From Brenneria rubrifaciens (GTDB lineage Bacteria > Pseudomonadota > Gammaproteobacteria > Enterobacterales > Enterobacteriaceae), in the NCBI RefSeq assembly GCF_005484945.1, contig NZ_CP034035.1:1364001-1428000 (forward strand): 64,000 nt of DNA, read 5' to 3'. Numbering within the stretch: position 1 is the first letter of the stretch; every line of letters begins with the position of its first letter. The position numbers were made by a program, and so were the translations under genes. Under the pieces are notes generated by a model. That model was not told the origin of the DNA and searched no databases. It saw only the letters and a list, made by a program, of their open reading frames with translations. This document shows, in pieces, positions 37,306 to 46,524 of this stretch.

Positions 37306-39072
37306 ATGTCATTGGAACATTTTTTCAGGGATGAATTGACTTACTTGCGCCTGCAAGGGCGTGAATTTGCCAAAGCCCATCCCGGCCTTACCCGATTTTT
37401 GTCAGAACAAACCACCGATCCGGATGTCGAGCGGCTGCTGGAAGGGTTCGCCTTTTTGACCGGGAGCCTGCGGGCGAAGATCGAGGATGAATTTCCAGAA
37501 CTGACGCATGGCCTGCTGGGTATGCTGTGGCCCAATTATCTGCGCCCCGTGCCGAGTATGACGATAATGCAGTTTTCGGTACTGCCCGGCGCGATTGCAC
37601 AGCCTGCGTTCGTCGGACGCGGCTGCGAGCTTGATAGTTTGCCGGTCGACGAGGTGGTCTGTCATTTTCAGACTTGTCATGACGCTTGGATATATCCGGC
37701 GGATATCCGTCAGATCAATGTACAAAGCGGTAATGATTTGTCGACCATTACGCTGAATATCGGGCTGCATGGCCCGTTGTCGTTTGACTCCCTGCAACTC
37801 GACAAACTGCGTTTCTATCTCGGCGGCGACAGCTATACCGCCAATGAACTTTACTTCTGGATTGCCAGCCAATTGTCTTACGTTGAGCTGGAAGTCGGCG
37901 GTAAACGCTACCGCCAGGAAGCCGGCGTACTGAAAACGGTCGGCTTCGAGCGTGAAGATGCGCTGCTGCCGTACCCCGGCAACGTTTATTCGGGTTATCG
38001 CATTCTGCAAGAGTATTTCTGTTTTCCCGAAAGCTTTCTATTCTTCCAGCTTTCCGGCGCCGCATGGCCTGACTTGCCATTGACGGTGGCGGACTTTCGT
38101 CTTCATTTCTGTTTCGATCGGCCACTGCCGGCGGAGCTGAAAATCCGGCCTGACTCGTTCATGCTCAACTGTGTTCCGGCCATCAACTTATTCCATCATG
38201 ACAGCGAGCCGATCAATCTCAACGGGCGTCAGACCGACTACCCGCTTAAGGCCAGTTATCGCCACGCCGACAGCTTTGAAATTTTTTCCGTCGATAAGGT
38301 GGAGGGCTGGGTCGAGGGGCATGCGGGGCGTTCACGCGGTATTCCGCGCATCTACCAGCCGTTTGAAAGCTTTCAGCATCAGATTGAGCGGACCAAAGGG
38401 CGGCTGGCGCTTTATTACCGAATTCGGGTCAGGGAGGCCGTCAGCGGTGAGGGTTTTGAACACCTGCTCTCCTTTGTGCGTGGAGATGAGCGCGAGGTGA
38501 TCGATCTGGATGAATCCATTTCCGTCAGCCTGACCTGCACCAATCGCTCACGGGCGGCACAATTGCCGGTCGGGTCGATCTGCGTGCCGACCGGCAATTC
38601 TCCATCATTCGCCACGTTCCGCAATCTGATCCGTCCGACACGTCCGTTAAGACCGACGATGGACGGCAGCCTGCACTGGACGCTGATTTCCAACCTGTCG
38701 CTGAACTATGTTTCGCTGCTGTGCCGCGATGCGCTGGTGCAGATTTTGCGTACCTACGATTTCCCGGCATTGCATGACAAACAGGCGGAGCAGGCCTCGC
38801 GTAAACGGCTGGCGGGTATTGAGTCCATTAACACTACGCCCATCGATAGGCTGGTGCAGGGGATGCCGGTGCGCGGGTTGAAATCGGTGCTGTCGGTGCG
38901 GCAGTCCGCGTTCTCCAGCGAAGGAGAACTGTATCTGTTCAGCACGGTGCTGGCGCATTTCTTCTCGCTGTACGCCAGCGTCAACGCATTCCACCTACTG
39001 GAGGTGGTCAACATCGATAACAAGGAGCGCTACCGATGGCCAGTGCAGATAGGTCAACACTCGATGATGTGA
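37306..39072 (+). CDS. tssF: Type VI baseplate protein TssF (VasA)
   Basis: TssF, with TssG and TssE, forms the baseplate wedge. The 588-residue protein starts with the typical FFRDELTYLRLQGREFAKAHP and has DPDVERLLEGFAFLTGSLRAKIEDEFPELTHGLL and PNYLRPVPSMTIMQF. Its last 37 bases overlap tssG. Confidence 0.95.
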   Translation: MSLEHFFRDELTYLRLQGREFAKAHPGLTRFLSEQTTDPDVERLLEGFAFLTGSLRAKIEDEFPELTHGLLGMLWPNYLRPVPSMTIMQFSVLPGAIAQPAFVGRGCELDSLPVDEVVCHFQTCHDAWIYPADIRQINVQSGNDLSTITLNIGLHGPLSFDSLQLDKLRFYLGGDSYTANELYFWIASQLSYVELEVGGKRYRQEAGVLKTVGFEREDALLPYPGNVYSGYRILQEYFCFPESFLFFQLSGAAWPDLPLTVADFRLHFCFDRPLPAELKIRPDSFMLNCVPAINLFHHDSEPINLNGRQTDYPLKASYRHADSFEIFSVDKVEGWVEGHAGRSRGIPRIYQPFESFQHQIERTKGRLALYYRIRVREAVSGEGFEHLLSFVRGDEREVIDLDESISVSLTCTNRSRAAQLPVGSICVPTGNSPSFATFRNLIRPTRPLRPTMDGSLHWTLISNLSLNYVSLLCRDALVQILRTYDFPALHDKQAEQASRKRLAGIESINTTPIDRLVQGMPVRGLKSVLSVRQSAFSSEGELYLFSTVLAHFFSLYASVNAFHLLEVVNIDNKERYRWPVQIGQHSMM

Positions 39073-40034
39073 TGTTCCGCCAGGATGCGTTCCATTTCAA
39101 TTTTTTCCAACTGGTGGAACTGCTTAATCAGTTTGAAGGGGTTGATCTGGAACAGGCGCTGGATTTCCAGCCGGAGCGGGAGCGTTTGCGATTCCGCTCG
39201 ACGGCATCGATCGGTTTTCATCCCGGTGATGTGTTGCGGGTGGGAAGTGATAACCAGGGGCGTCAGGAACTGGAAGTCGCATTTATGGGGCTGCACGGCA
39301 GTCAGTCGCCCATGCCCGGTTATTACCTGGACGAACTGGCCTGGGAGTACGCGCAGGGAGAACAAAAACTCGGCGCATTTCTCGATTTTTTTCATCACCG
39401 CTTGCTGACGCTGCTCCATCGCGTCTGGCGCAAATACCGCTACCATGTTCGCTTTCAGAATGACGGTGAAGATGGTTTCTCCCGGCTGATGTTCGCCCTG
39501 GTGGGTTTGGGGAACGACGCGGTACGCGACAGCCTGCCGGTGAACCGCGCCAAGATGCTTTCCTATGCCGGTTTGCTTGCCAGCCCCAGCCGTTCCCCGG
39601 AAGTGGTGGCAGGGCTGGTAATCCACTGTTTTGATTTGGATGACGTGGCGGTTATTGCCTGGCAGCGCCGCCGGGTGCCGATTCATGAAGGGCAGCAGAA
39701 CCGTCTGGGTCGCGCCAACATGGTGCTGGGCGGGGATGTCGTCATCGGCGACAAGGTGAATGATTGCGCCGGTAAATTTCTGCTCAAAGTCGGAAACCTC
39801 AGTTTTAGCCGCTTCCTCAGTTTTTTGCCCAACGGCGAGCATTTTCAGCCGCTGGTTCGCTTCGTCTCGTTCATCCTGCGCGACCAGTTGGCGTGGGATT
39901 TACGTCTCGGTTTTGCCGAAGGCGAGGCTAAAGGTCTGAGTCTGGGGAACGAACAGAGCAGTCGTCTTGGCTGGAGCAGTTTTCTGGGGCAGCCGCCGGC
40001 CGACCCCTATGTGACGATTTGTGTGCAGGAGTAA
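39036..40034 (+). CDS. tssG: Type VI baseplate protein TssG (VasB)
   Basis: TssG pairs with TssF in the baseplate wedge. The 332-residue protein has FHFNFFQLVELL near the N terminus, RFRSTASIGFHPGDVL, FMGLHGSQSPMPGYYLDEL (a clear family signature) and FHHRLLTLLHRVWRKYRY. The start lies inside the end of tssF, which implies coupled translation. Confidence 0.95.
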   Translation: MASADRSTLDDVMFRQDAFHFNFFQLVELLNQFEGVDLEQALDFQPERERLRFRSTASIGFHPGDVLRVGSDNQGRQELEVAFMGLHGSQSPMPGYYLDELAWEYAQGEQKLGAFLDFFHHRLLTLLHRVWRKYRYHVRFQNDGEDGFSRLMFALVGLGNDAVRDSLPVNRAKMLSYAGLLASPSRSPEVVAGLVIHCFDLDDVAVIAWQRRRVPIHEGQQNRLGRANMVLGGDVVIGDKVNDCAGKFLLKVGNLSFSRFLSFLPNGEHFQPLVRFVSFILRDQLAWDLRLGFAEGEAKGLSLGNEQSSRLGWSSFLGQPPADPYVTICVQE

Positions 40035-40036
40035 TT

Positions 40037-41257
40037 GTGAACCTAACCCATCCACTTACGCTGGTTGTTCTCAATAGTGAACAACTGGATATCAACTCGC
40101 AGGTACAGCATCAATTTGATCAGCACGGCGGCACGCTGGGCGCTTCCGATAAGGATCGGTGGCAACTGCGTGACAGGCTTGGCGCCGTGCTGCCGCAGCA
40201 TGCGAGCATTGAAATGCTGGACGGTCGTTTCTGTCTCTGCGATCTGAGCGGGGAGTCCTTCATCAACCAGGCGCTGTCACCAATTGGGCGGGACCGCAAA
40301 GTCATTCTTTCGCATGGCGATGAACTGACGATCGGTCCTTTTCGGATAGGGGTTTATTTCGGCGATCCTACCAAGGAGCAGGACATCGATGAGGTACTGG
40401 GACAACGTGCCGACGGTGTGCTGGATGGCTGGCTGGACGAAGAGAATAAAAGCCGCCCCGCCGGGAACGCCGATGAGACCACCGTATTCAATGACCCGCT
40501 GTTGGCGTTGCAGCAGGAGCAAAGCCGCGCCCTGCTGACGACGGACTGCGAACCGGATAATGAATCGCTGCCGACCTCTCTTCTTTCTTTTTCCGCTGTT
40601 GAGGACACCATGGATCAGAAATTTGTGGAATTACCGACCATTGATAACCCGCACGCCGCGCCGGGATGGGAGGCCGATATCGACAGCGCTGCGCTGGCGC
40701 CATTGATGCGCGGTCTGGGGATCTCGCTTCAGCTTGAGGACCAACAGCAACGGCGCGAGATGCTGGAGGAGATAGGTAAAAGTCTGCGGGCGATGGTGGA
40801 AGGTTTGCTGATGCTGCAAACCGGTGAGACCGCGCTGACGGAGACGCATCTGCGTCCGATAGAGGATAACCCGTTGCGCCTGGGGCTGGATTACAAGGAT
40901 ACGCTGTCGCTGCTGTTCGCCGAAGGCAAAAGCCCGGTGCATCTCTCCGCGCCTGCGGCGGTGGGGGAAGTGTTGAATAACGTGCGTGTTCATCACCTGG
41001 CCAATCAGCAGGCTATCGCCGTTGCGCTGGAAAGCATTCTTCAGGCGTTTTCTCCGGCAGCGTTGCTTAACCGCTTTGAGCATTATCGTCGCAGCGGCGA
41101 GCAGGAGGTCACCAATGACGGATGGGCATGGCAGATGTATCAGCACTACTTCCGGGAACTGACCTCGCCGCGTCAGCAGGGCTTTCAGAAGCTGTTTCAT
41201 CAGGTTTACGCGCAGGCGTATGACCGTGCCGTACGTCAGCAGCAGGAGCCGCAATAA
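40037..41257 (+). CDS. Type VI FHA-domain protein (TagH/VasC-like)
   Basis: This 406-residue protein has an N-terminal FHA domain (residues about 15-100; RLGAVLPQHASIEMLDGRFCL, LSHGDELTIGPFRIGVYF) and a C-terminal type VI-associated domain from about residue 210 (LAPLMRGLGISLQLED, MVEGLLMLQTGET, RFEHYRRSGEQEVTNDGWAWQMYQHYFREL). Family members act in assembly or post-translational control through binding phosphothreonine. No kinase or phosphatase partner is seen in this cluster. GTG 40037 has AGGAG 5 bases upstream. Confidence 0.88.
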   Translation: MNLTHPLTLVVLNSEQLDINSQVQHQFDQHGGTLGASDKDRWQLRDRLGAVLPQHASIEMLDGRFCLCDLSGESFINQALSPIGRDRKVILSHGDELTIGPFRIGVYFGDPTKEQDIDEVLGQRADGVLDGWLDEENKSRPAGNADETTVFNDPLLALQQEQSRALLTTDCEPDNESLPTSLLSFSAVEDTMDQKFVELPTIDNPHAAPGWEADIDSAALAPLMRGLGISLQLEDQQQRREMLEEIGKSLRAMVEGLLMLQTGETALTETHLRPIEDNPLRLGLDYKDTLSLLFAEGKSPVHLSAPAAVGEVLNNVRVHHLANQQAIAVALESILQAFSPAALLNRFEHYRRSGEQEVTNDGWAWQMYQHYFRELTSPRQQGFQKLFHQVYAQAYDRAVRQQQEPQ

Positions 41258-41778
41258 TGCGCCGGGCACTGTGCATGTGCTCCCTGATATTCCTGCTGTC
41301 GGGCTGTACCACGCTTGGCAAGATGGCGAAGGTCGCAGCCAACCCGGCTATTCAAGTGGGCAGCAATGAGAGTCAACCTTCCACGGTGGGATTCAGCCTG
41401 CTGGCGGAACCGGACGTCAACCCTAATGAGAGCGGGGAGGCCGCGCCCGTCGAATTTCAACTGGTGATGCTGGCGGAGGACTCCCGTCTGCTGGCCACCG
41501 ACTACGACCAGGTGACGACGGACATCGAAAAAGCGTTAGCCAAAAACTACGTCGATCATCAGGACTACACGCTACTGCCGGGACAGTTCAAATATCTGCC
41601 GCCGGAGAAACTGGATGAAAAAGTCCGTTACGTCGGCGTGATCGCTCGCTATGCCGACCCGGAGAGCGCCCAGTGGCGCAAGGTGATCAAGTTGAAAAAT
41701 ACCGGGCAAACCTACCAGGTTCTGGTGCATTTGCGCCGGGACGAAGTTGAAATCAAAAAAGATCAAGAAGAAGAATAA
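41257..41778 (+). CDS. tssJ: Type VI outer-membrane lipoprotein TssJ (VasD)
   Basis: TssJ anchors the membrane complex to the outer membrane. The 173-residue protein has a lipoprotein signal ending LIFLLSGC, so Cys17 would be lipidated. The body has VEFQLVMLAEDSRLLATDYDQV and PGQFKYLPPEKLDEKVRYVGVIARYADP, typical of TssJ. It shares one base with the preceding stop codon. Confidence 0.94.
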   Translation: MRRALCMCSLIFLLSGCTTLGKMAKVAANPAIQVGSNESQPSTVGFSLLAEPDVNPNESGEAAPVEFQLVMLAEDSRLLATDYDQVTTDIEKALAKNYVDHQDYTLLPGQFKYLPPEKLDEKVRYVGVIARYADPESAQWRKVIKLKNTGQTYQVLVHLRRDEVEIKKDQEEE

Positions 41779-41780
41779 TC

Positions 41781-43121
41781 ATGTCGAGCCGAAATCGGGT
41801 TATCTGGCGGGAAGGGTTGTTTATCAAACCGCAGCATTTTCAGCAGCAACAAAGGCACATGGACTATGCGCTTCATGCTCGTCTCAGTGCGCTTAGCGAC
41901 TATTTTTATGGCTTACAGTCGCTGGCGATCAATGAGGAGTACCTCAATTTCGGCCGTATAGCGCTGGTCAACGCCACCGGGGTTATGCCGGACGGCACCG
42001 TTTTCAATATTCCTGGCGACGATGCGCTGCCCCAGCCTCTGGAAATCACCGATGTGGCGCTGGCAAATCAGAAAGTCTATTTGGCTTTGCCATTGGCGGT
42101 AAACGGCGTAAACGAAGTCGGATTACCGGGACAGGGCATTGCCAGTCGTTTGCAGTCGCACCGGCATGATGTACGCGACCTGCACAGTGAAAGTGGCGAT
42201 GTGGCGTCGATGGAGGTCGGCAAAGTCTCTCTGCGGCTGATGCTCGATCGCGACGATCGCAGCGCCTACGCTTCTCTGGCGATCGCCAATATATTGGATA
42301 AACGGCCGGACGGCGGTCTGGTGCTGGACCCCAACTTTATGCCGTGCAGCATCAGCGTGACGGCGATCCCGGCCCTGAAGCGTTTTCTGGGGGAGTCCGC
42401 CGGGTTGGTTGCTGAGCGGGCCCGCAGTCTGGCGCAACGCATTGCGGCGCCGGGGCAACAGGGCGTGGCGGATGTGGCGGAGTTCATGATGCTGCAACTG
42501 CTTAACCGCGCGCATCCAAAGCTCTCCCATCTGGCGCGTCTCGGCACATTGCATCCTGAAAGGCTGCATGAAGCGCTGGTTGAACTCTGTGGCGAGCTGA
42601 TGACGTTTACCGATGAGTCACGGTTGCCGCCGGAGTTTCCGGCTTACCGCCATGAGCATCAGCAATCCAGTTTTGAGCCGTTGATGATGGCGCTGCGCCA
42701 GGCGCTGAGTACGGTGCTGTCGCCGCGCGCCGTCTCTATCCAACTGAAGAAACAGCCTTATGGCGTGGTGGTGGCGATGGTCGGCGATGCTGAATTGATG
42801 ACCGGCGCCGAATTTGTGCTGGCGGTGCGGGCGCGCATGCCGCAGGAGCATCTGCGTAAACAGCTATTGCAGCAAACCAAGATTGCTTCCAGCGACAAGA
42901 TCCGCGAACTGATCAGCCTGCAATTGCCTGGCGTACCGCTGATACCGCTGCCGGTCGCGCCGCGCCAACTGCCTTATCACGCGGGCTACAGCTACTTCCA
43001 GCTCGATCGGCAGAGTCCGTCCTGGAAAGCGCTGGTGCCCGGCAACACGCTGGCATTCCATATTGCCGGCGAATTCCCGGAGCTGGATATGCAACTCTGG
43101 GCTATCCGCAGCCAGTCGTAA
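41781..43121 (+). CDS. tssK: Type VI baseplate protein TssK (VasE)
   Basis: TssK links the baseplate to the membrane complex. The 446-residue protein begins with the characteristic VIWREGLFIKPQHFQQQQRHMDY and has FGRIALVNATGVMPDGTVFNIPGDDALP, DPNFMPCSISVTAIPAL and YFQLDRQSPSWKAL. It lies 2 bases after tssJ. Confidence 0.96.
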   Translation: MSSRNRVIWREGLFIKPQHFQQQQRHMDYALHARLSALSDYFYGLQSLAINEEYLNFGRIALVNATGVMPDGTVFNIPGDDALPQPLEITDVALANQKVYLALPLAVNGVNEVGLPGQGIASRLQSHRHDVRDLHSESGDVASMEVGKVSLRLMLDRDDRSAYASLAIANILDKRPDGGLVLDPNFMPCSISVTAIPALKRFLGESAGLVAERARSLAQRIAAPGQQGVADVAEFMMLQLLNRAHPKLSHLARLGTLHPERLHEALVELCGELMTFTDESRLPPEFPAYRHEHQQSSFEPLMMALRQALSTVLSPRAVSIQLKKQPYGVVVAMVGDAELMTGAEFVLAVRARMPQEHLRKQLLQQTKIASSDKIRELISLQLPGVPLIPLPVAPRQLPYHAGYSYFQLDRQSPSWKALVPGNTLAFHIAGEFPELDMQLWAIRSQS

Positions 43122-43133
43122 AGGGAGCAAGAG

Positions 43134-43910
43134 ATGAGCATTGACGTCATTAAAAACGATCGGCTGAGCGACATGCTGTACGACCACGCCCAGCAACTGG
43201 ATAAAGATTCCGACTACTGGTTCCGTTTGCGCGGACAGAGCATCAATCCGATGATTGACGCGGCGACGCCGCTGTTGGGCATGGTGGAACGGGTGCGTCA
43301 ACTCTCCGCTTATGACGGCGTGGCGGAACTCTATCAGCGTGTTGTGTCTGAAATTCAGGCGATTGAACAGGAGTTGCGCACTCACGGTTATGAAAATGGG
43401 GTGATCTTGTCGTTTCGCTACATTCTTTGCACCTTCATCGATGAAGCCGTGATGGGGCGTGAGTGGGGCGGCCAGAGCATATGGTCGGCGCATTCGCTGT
43501 TAACCCGTTTTCATAACGAAACCTGGGGCGGGGAAAAGGTCTTTGTATTGTTGGATAGGTTGCTGGATGACCCGGCGCGCTACCGCGACATTCTTGAGTT
43601 TATCTACCTATGCCTGTGTTTGGGCTTTGAAGGACGCTACCGGGTGATGACACAGGGACGGGAGGAGCTTGACCGCGTCGTGCGCCGGTTGCATGACAGA
43701 CTGCGCCCTGAACCCGCCAGTCCGCCAACGGTGGTCCACCTCAATCTGGGTCAGCAGGCTTCCCGCTACAGGTTGCGCAGACAGATCTCGCTGCGCAGCC
43801 TGTTTGCCGGCATGTGCGTGGTGTTGGCCGCCGTGTTTGGCCTATATCGCTATCAGCTCAACCATCAGACCCAGGACGTACTGCGTCAACTGGGCGAATT
43901 ATTACAATAA
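43134..43910 (+). CDS. tssL: Type VI inner-membrane protein TssL (DotU type)
   Basis: TssL forms the inner-membrane complex with TssM. The 258-residue protein has the cytoplasmic DotU domain (INPMIDAATPLLGMVERVRQLS, RYILCTFIDEAVMGREWGGQSIW, WGGEKVFVLLDRLLDDPARY, LEFIYLCLCLGFEGRYRV) and one C-terminal membrane helix near residues 222-243. It lacks a peptidoglycan-binding OmpA domain, as is usual for the short form. Confidence 0.95.
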   Translation: MSIDVIKNDRLSDMLYDHAQQLDKDSDYWFRLRGQSINPMIDAATPLLGMVERVRQLSAYDGVAELYQRVVSEIQAIEQELRTHGYENGVILSFRYILCTFIDEAVMGREWGGQSIWSAHSLLTRFHNETWGGEKVFVLLDRLLDDPARYRDILEFIYLCLCLGFEGRYRVMTQGREELDRVVRRLHDRLRPEPASPPTVVHLNLGQQASRYRLRRQISLRSLFAGMCVVLAAVFGLYRYQLNHQTQDVLRQLGELLQ

Positions 43911-43924
43911 CAGGAACCTATCAC

Positions 43925-46522
43925 GTGATCCGTATCGAACTGACGACGCTGGTTGAACGACTCAACCCCGTGTGCCGCCATATGCTGGAAGAGGCGGCGG
44001 CACTCTGTATTCAGCATCAAGGCGCGGAAATCCGCATTGAGCACCTGTTGATGAAAATGCTGGAAACGCCATTCTGCGATGTGCGCCAGATCCTCAAACG
44101 CGCCGGTGTAGACGCCGACGAACTCTCTCCATTGCTCCTGTCTTCCTCGGGGGATAAAGAGTTTGACGCCGGTTATCCCTCATTCTCTCCTTTGCTGGTG
44201 GAATGGTTGCAGGATAGCTGGCTACTGGCTTCCGCCGAGTTTCGACATGCGCATCTGCGCAGCGGCGTGCTGTTGCTGGTATTGCTTATGACGCCCAACC
44301 GTTATTTATCGGCGGCGGCGTCACGGCCATTGGCGCAAATCAACCGTGAACTGCTGCGTCAGCAGTTTGATGAGTGGGTGAAAGAGTCGGTTGAAACCGA
44401 AGTCGCCGTCGCTCGCTCGGCCACACCCGATCAGGCCGCCGCCAGTACGCAGCTTTCCCGCTATACCCAGAACGTGACCGACGCCGCCCGGCAGGGGCAG
44501 CTCGATCCGGTGCTGTGCCGCGACCATGAAATTGATCTGATGATCGATATTCTGTCCCGGCGGCGTAAAAATAACCCGATTGTGGTAGGTGAGGCGGGGG
44601 TCGGGAAAAGTGCGCTGATTGAAGGGCTGGCGCTGCGCATTGTCGCAGGGCTGGTGCCGGAAAGACTGCGTGAGGTGGAACTGCTGACGCTGGATTTGGG
44701 CGCGATGCAGGCCGGCGCATCGGTCAAAGGGGAGTTTGAAAAGCGTTTCAAAGGCGTGATGCAGGAAGTGAAAACCGCGCCTCGCCCGGTGATCCTGTTT
44801 ATTGATGAAGCGCACACCCTGATCGGCGCGGGTAATCAGGCGGGTGGGCTGGACGTCTCCAACTTGCTCAAGCCCGCGCTGGCGCGTGGAGAATTGCGCA
44901 CCATTGCGGCGACCACCTGGAGCGAATACAAAAAATACGTGGAGAAAGACGCGGCGCTGTCCCGTCGTTTCCAACTGGTCAAGGTCGGGGAGCCGGATAC
45001 GGAACAGGCGACCGTCATTCTGCGCGGCCTGCGCGGCATTTATGAACAAGCACACGGCGTACTGATTGATGAGGCGGCGCTACAGGCGGCGGCTCAGCTT
45101 TCCGCCCGCTATATTTCCGGCCGCCAATTGCCTGACAAGGCGATTGACGTACTGGATACCGCCTGCGCCCGCGTGGCGATTAATCTCACCACACCACCGC
45201 GCGCGGTCGGCCAATTGCGCACCCGTTTGCATCAGCAGGAGATGGAAATCGCGCAACTTGTGCGTCAGGGACGGATCGGTCTGGGCGACACGGCGGAGCG
45301 ACTGGCCGAGCTGCGCGCCGACTGTGAGGTGGAAGCGGCGGCGCTGGCGCAGTTGGAAGCGGACTGGCAGCAGCAGAAAACGCGAGTGCAGCAGGTGATC
45401 GAATGGCGCACCGCATTGCTTGCCGACCAACAGCCTGATGATTTCGACGCGGAAAACGCGGCGTCGGAACTGGCCGCGTGCGAGCGCGAACTGGAGGCGC
45501 TACAACAGTCGTCAGTGCTGGTCAGCCCTCACGTGGATAAAACCCAGATTGCGGCGGTGATCGCCGAGTGGACGGGCGTGCCGCTCAACCGGATTTCACA
45601 AGGCGAACTGGACGTGGTGACGCGCCTGCCGGATTATCTGAGCGACCTGATTAAAGGCCAGCAGTTAGCGATAGCCCAACTGCACAAACACCTGCTGACC
45701 GCGCGCGCCGACCTGCGTCGGCCCGGCCGTCCGCTGGGAGCTTTCCTGTTGGTGGGGCCGAGCGGCGTCGGGAAAACCGAAACCGTGGTGCAGGTCGCCG
45801 ATCTGATGTTTGGTGGTCGTCACTATCTGACCACCATTAATATGTCTGAATATCAGGAAAAACATACGGTATCGCGCCTGATTGGTTCGCCGCCGGGCTA
45901 TGTCGGGTTTGGCGAAGGCGGCGTACTGACCGAAGCCATTCGCCAGAAACCCTATTCGGTGGTACTGCTGGATGAAGTGGAAAAAGCGCATCCAGACGTG
46001 CTCAATCTGTTCTATCAGGCGTTCGATAAAGGCGAACTGGCGGATGGCGAAGGGCGGGTAATCGACTGTCGCAATGTGGTGTTTTTCCTGACCTCCAACC
46101 TTGGATTCCAGACGATCGTCGGTTACGCCGCGCAACCGGACGTTTTACTGGATGCGCTCTATCCTGAATTGGCGGCGTTTTTCAAGCCCGCATTGCTGGC
46201 GCGAATGGAAGTGATTCCTTTTCTGCCGCTGGGTCATGACACGCTGGTCGAGATCGTTCAGGGCAAACTTTCCCGTCTGGTGAGTCTGCTGCAACAGCGT
46301 TTTGGCGCCGAGGTGGTCATTGACGATGCGGTGCCGGAAGAGATTCTGCGGCTGGCCAATCGCAGCGAGAACGGCGCGCGGATGCTGGAGTCGGTCATTG
46401 ACGGCGCGCTGCTGCCGCCGGTATCGCTGCAACTACTACAGCGTATGTCATCAGGACAGTCGGTCAGTCATATTCATTTCCGCGTAGAAGAAGGCCAGTT
46501 CCAATCGGTGGTGGAGGGCTGA
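43925..46522 (+). CDS. clpV: Type VI ATPase ClpV (TssH, VasG)
   Basis: ClpV recycles contracted sheath. The 865-residue AAA+ protein has an N-terminal Clp-N domain (IRIELTTLVERLNPVCRHML, IEHLLMKMLE), a first P-loop GEAGVGKS near residue 222 with Walker B LFIDEAHTLIGAG, and a second P-loop GPSGVGKTE near 611 with VVLLDEVEKAH. Between them lies the coiled middle region. GTG 43925 is chosen by homology, with AGGA 9 bases upstream; the longer open frame lies inside tssL. Confidence 0.96.
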   Translation: MIRIELTTLVERLNPVCRHMLEEAAALCIQHQGAEIRIEHLLMKMLETPFCDVRQILKRAGVDADELSPLLLSSSGDKEFDAGYPSFSPLLVEWLQDSWLLASAEFRHAHLRSGVLLLVLLMTPNRYLSAAASRPLAQINRELLRQQFDEWVKESVETEVAVARSATPDQAAASTQLSRYTQNVTDAARQGQLDPVLCRDHEIDLMIDILSRRRKNNPIVVGEAGVGKSALIEGLALRIVAGLVPERLREVELLTLDLGAMQAGASVKGEFEKRFKGVMQEVKTAPRPVILFIDEAHTLIGAGNQAGGLDVSNLLKPALARGELRTIAATTWSEYKKYVEKDAALSRRFQLVKVGEPDTEQATVILRGLRGIYEQAHGVLIDEAALQAAAQLSARYISGRQLPDKAIDVLDTACARVAINLTTPPRAVGQLRTRLHQQEMEIAQLVRQGRIGLGDTAERLAELRADCEVEAAALAQLEADWQQQKTRVQQVIEWRTALLADQQPDDFDAENAASELAACERELEALQQSSVLVSPHVDKTQIAAVIAEWTGVPLNRISQGELDVVTRLPDYLSDLIKGQQLAIAQLHKHLLTARADLRRPGRPLGAFLLVGPSGVGKTETVVQVADLMFGGRHYLTTINMSEYQEKHTVSRLIGSPPGYVGFGEGGVLTEAIRQKPYSVVLLDEVEKAHPDVLNLFYQAFDKGELADGEGRVIDCRNVVFFLTSNLGFQTIVGYAAQPDVLLDALYPELAAFFKPALLARMEVIPFLPLGHDTLVEIVQGKLSRLVSLLQQRFGAEVVIDDAVPEEILRLANRSENGARMLESVIDGALLPPVSLQLLQRMSSGQSVSHIHFRVEEGQFQSVVEG

Positions 46523-46524
46523 GC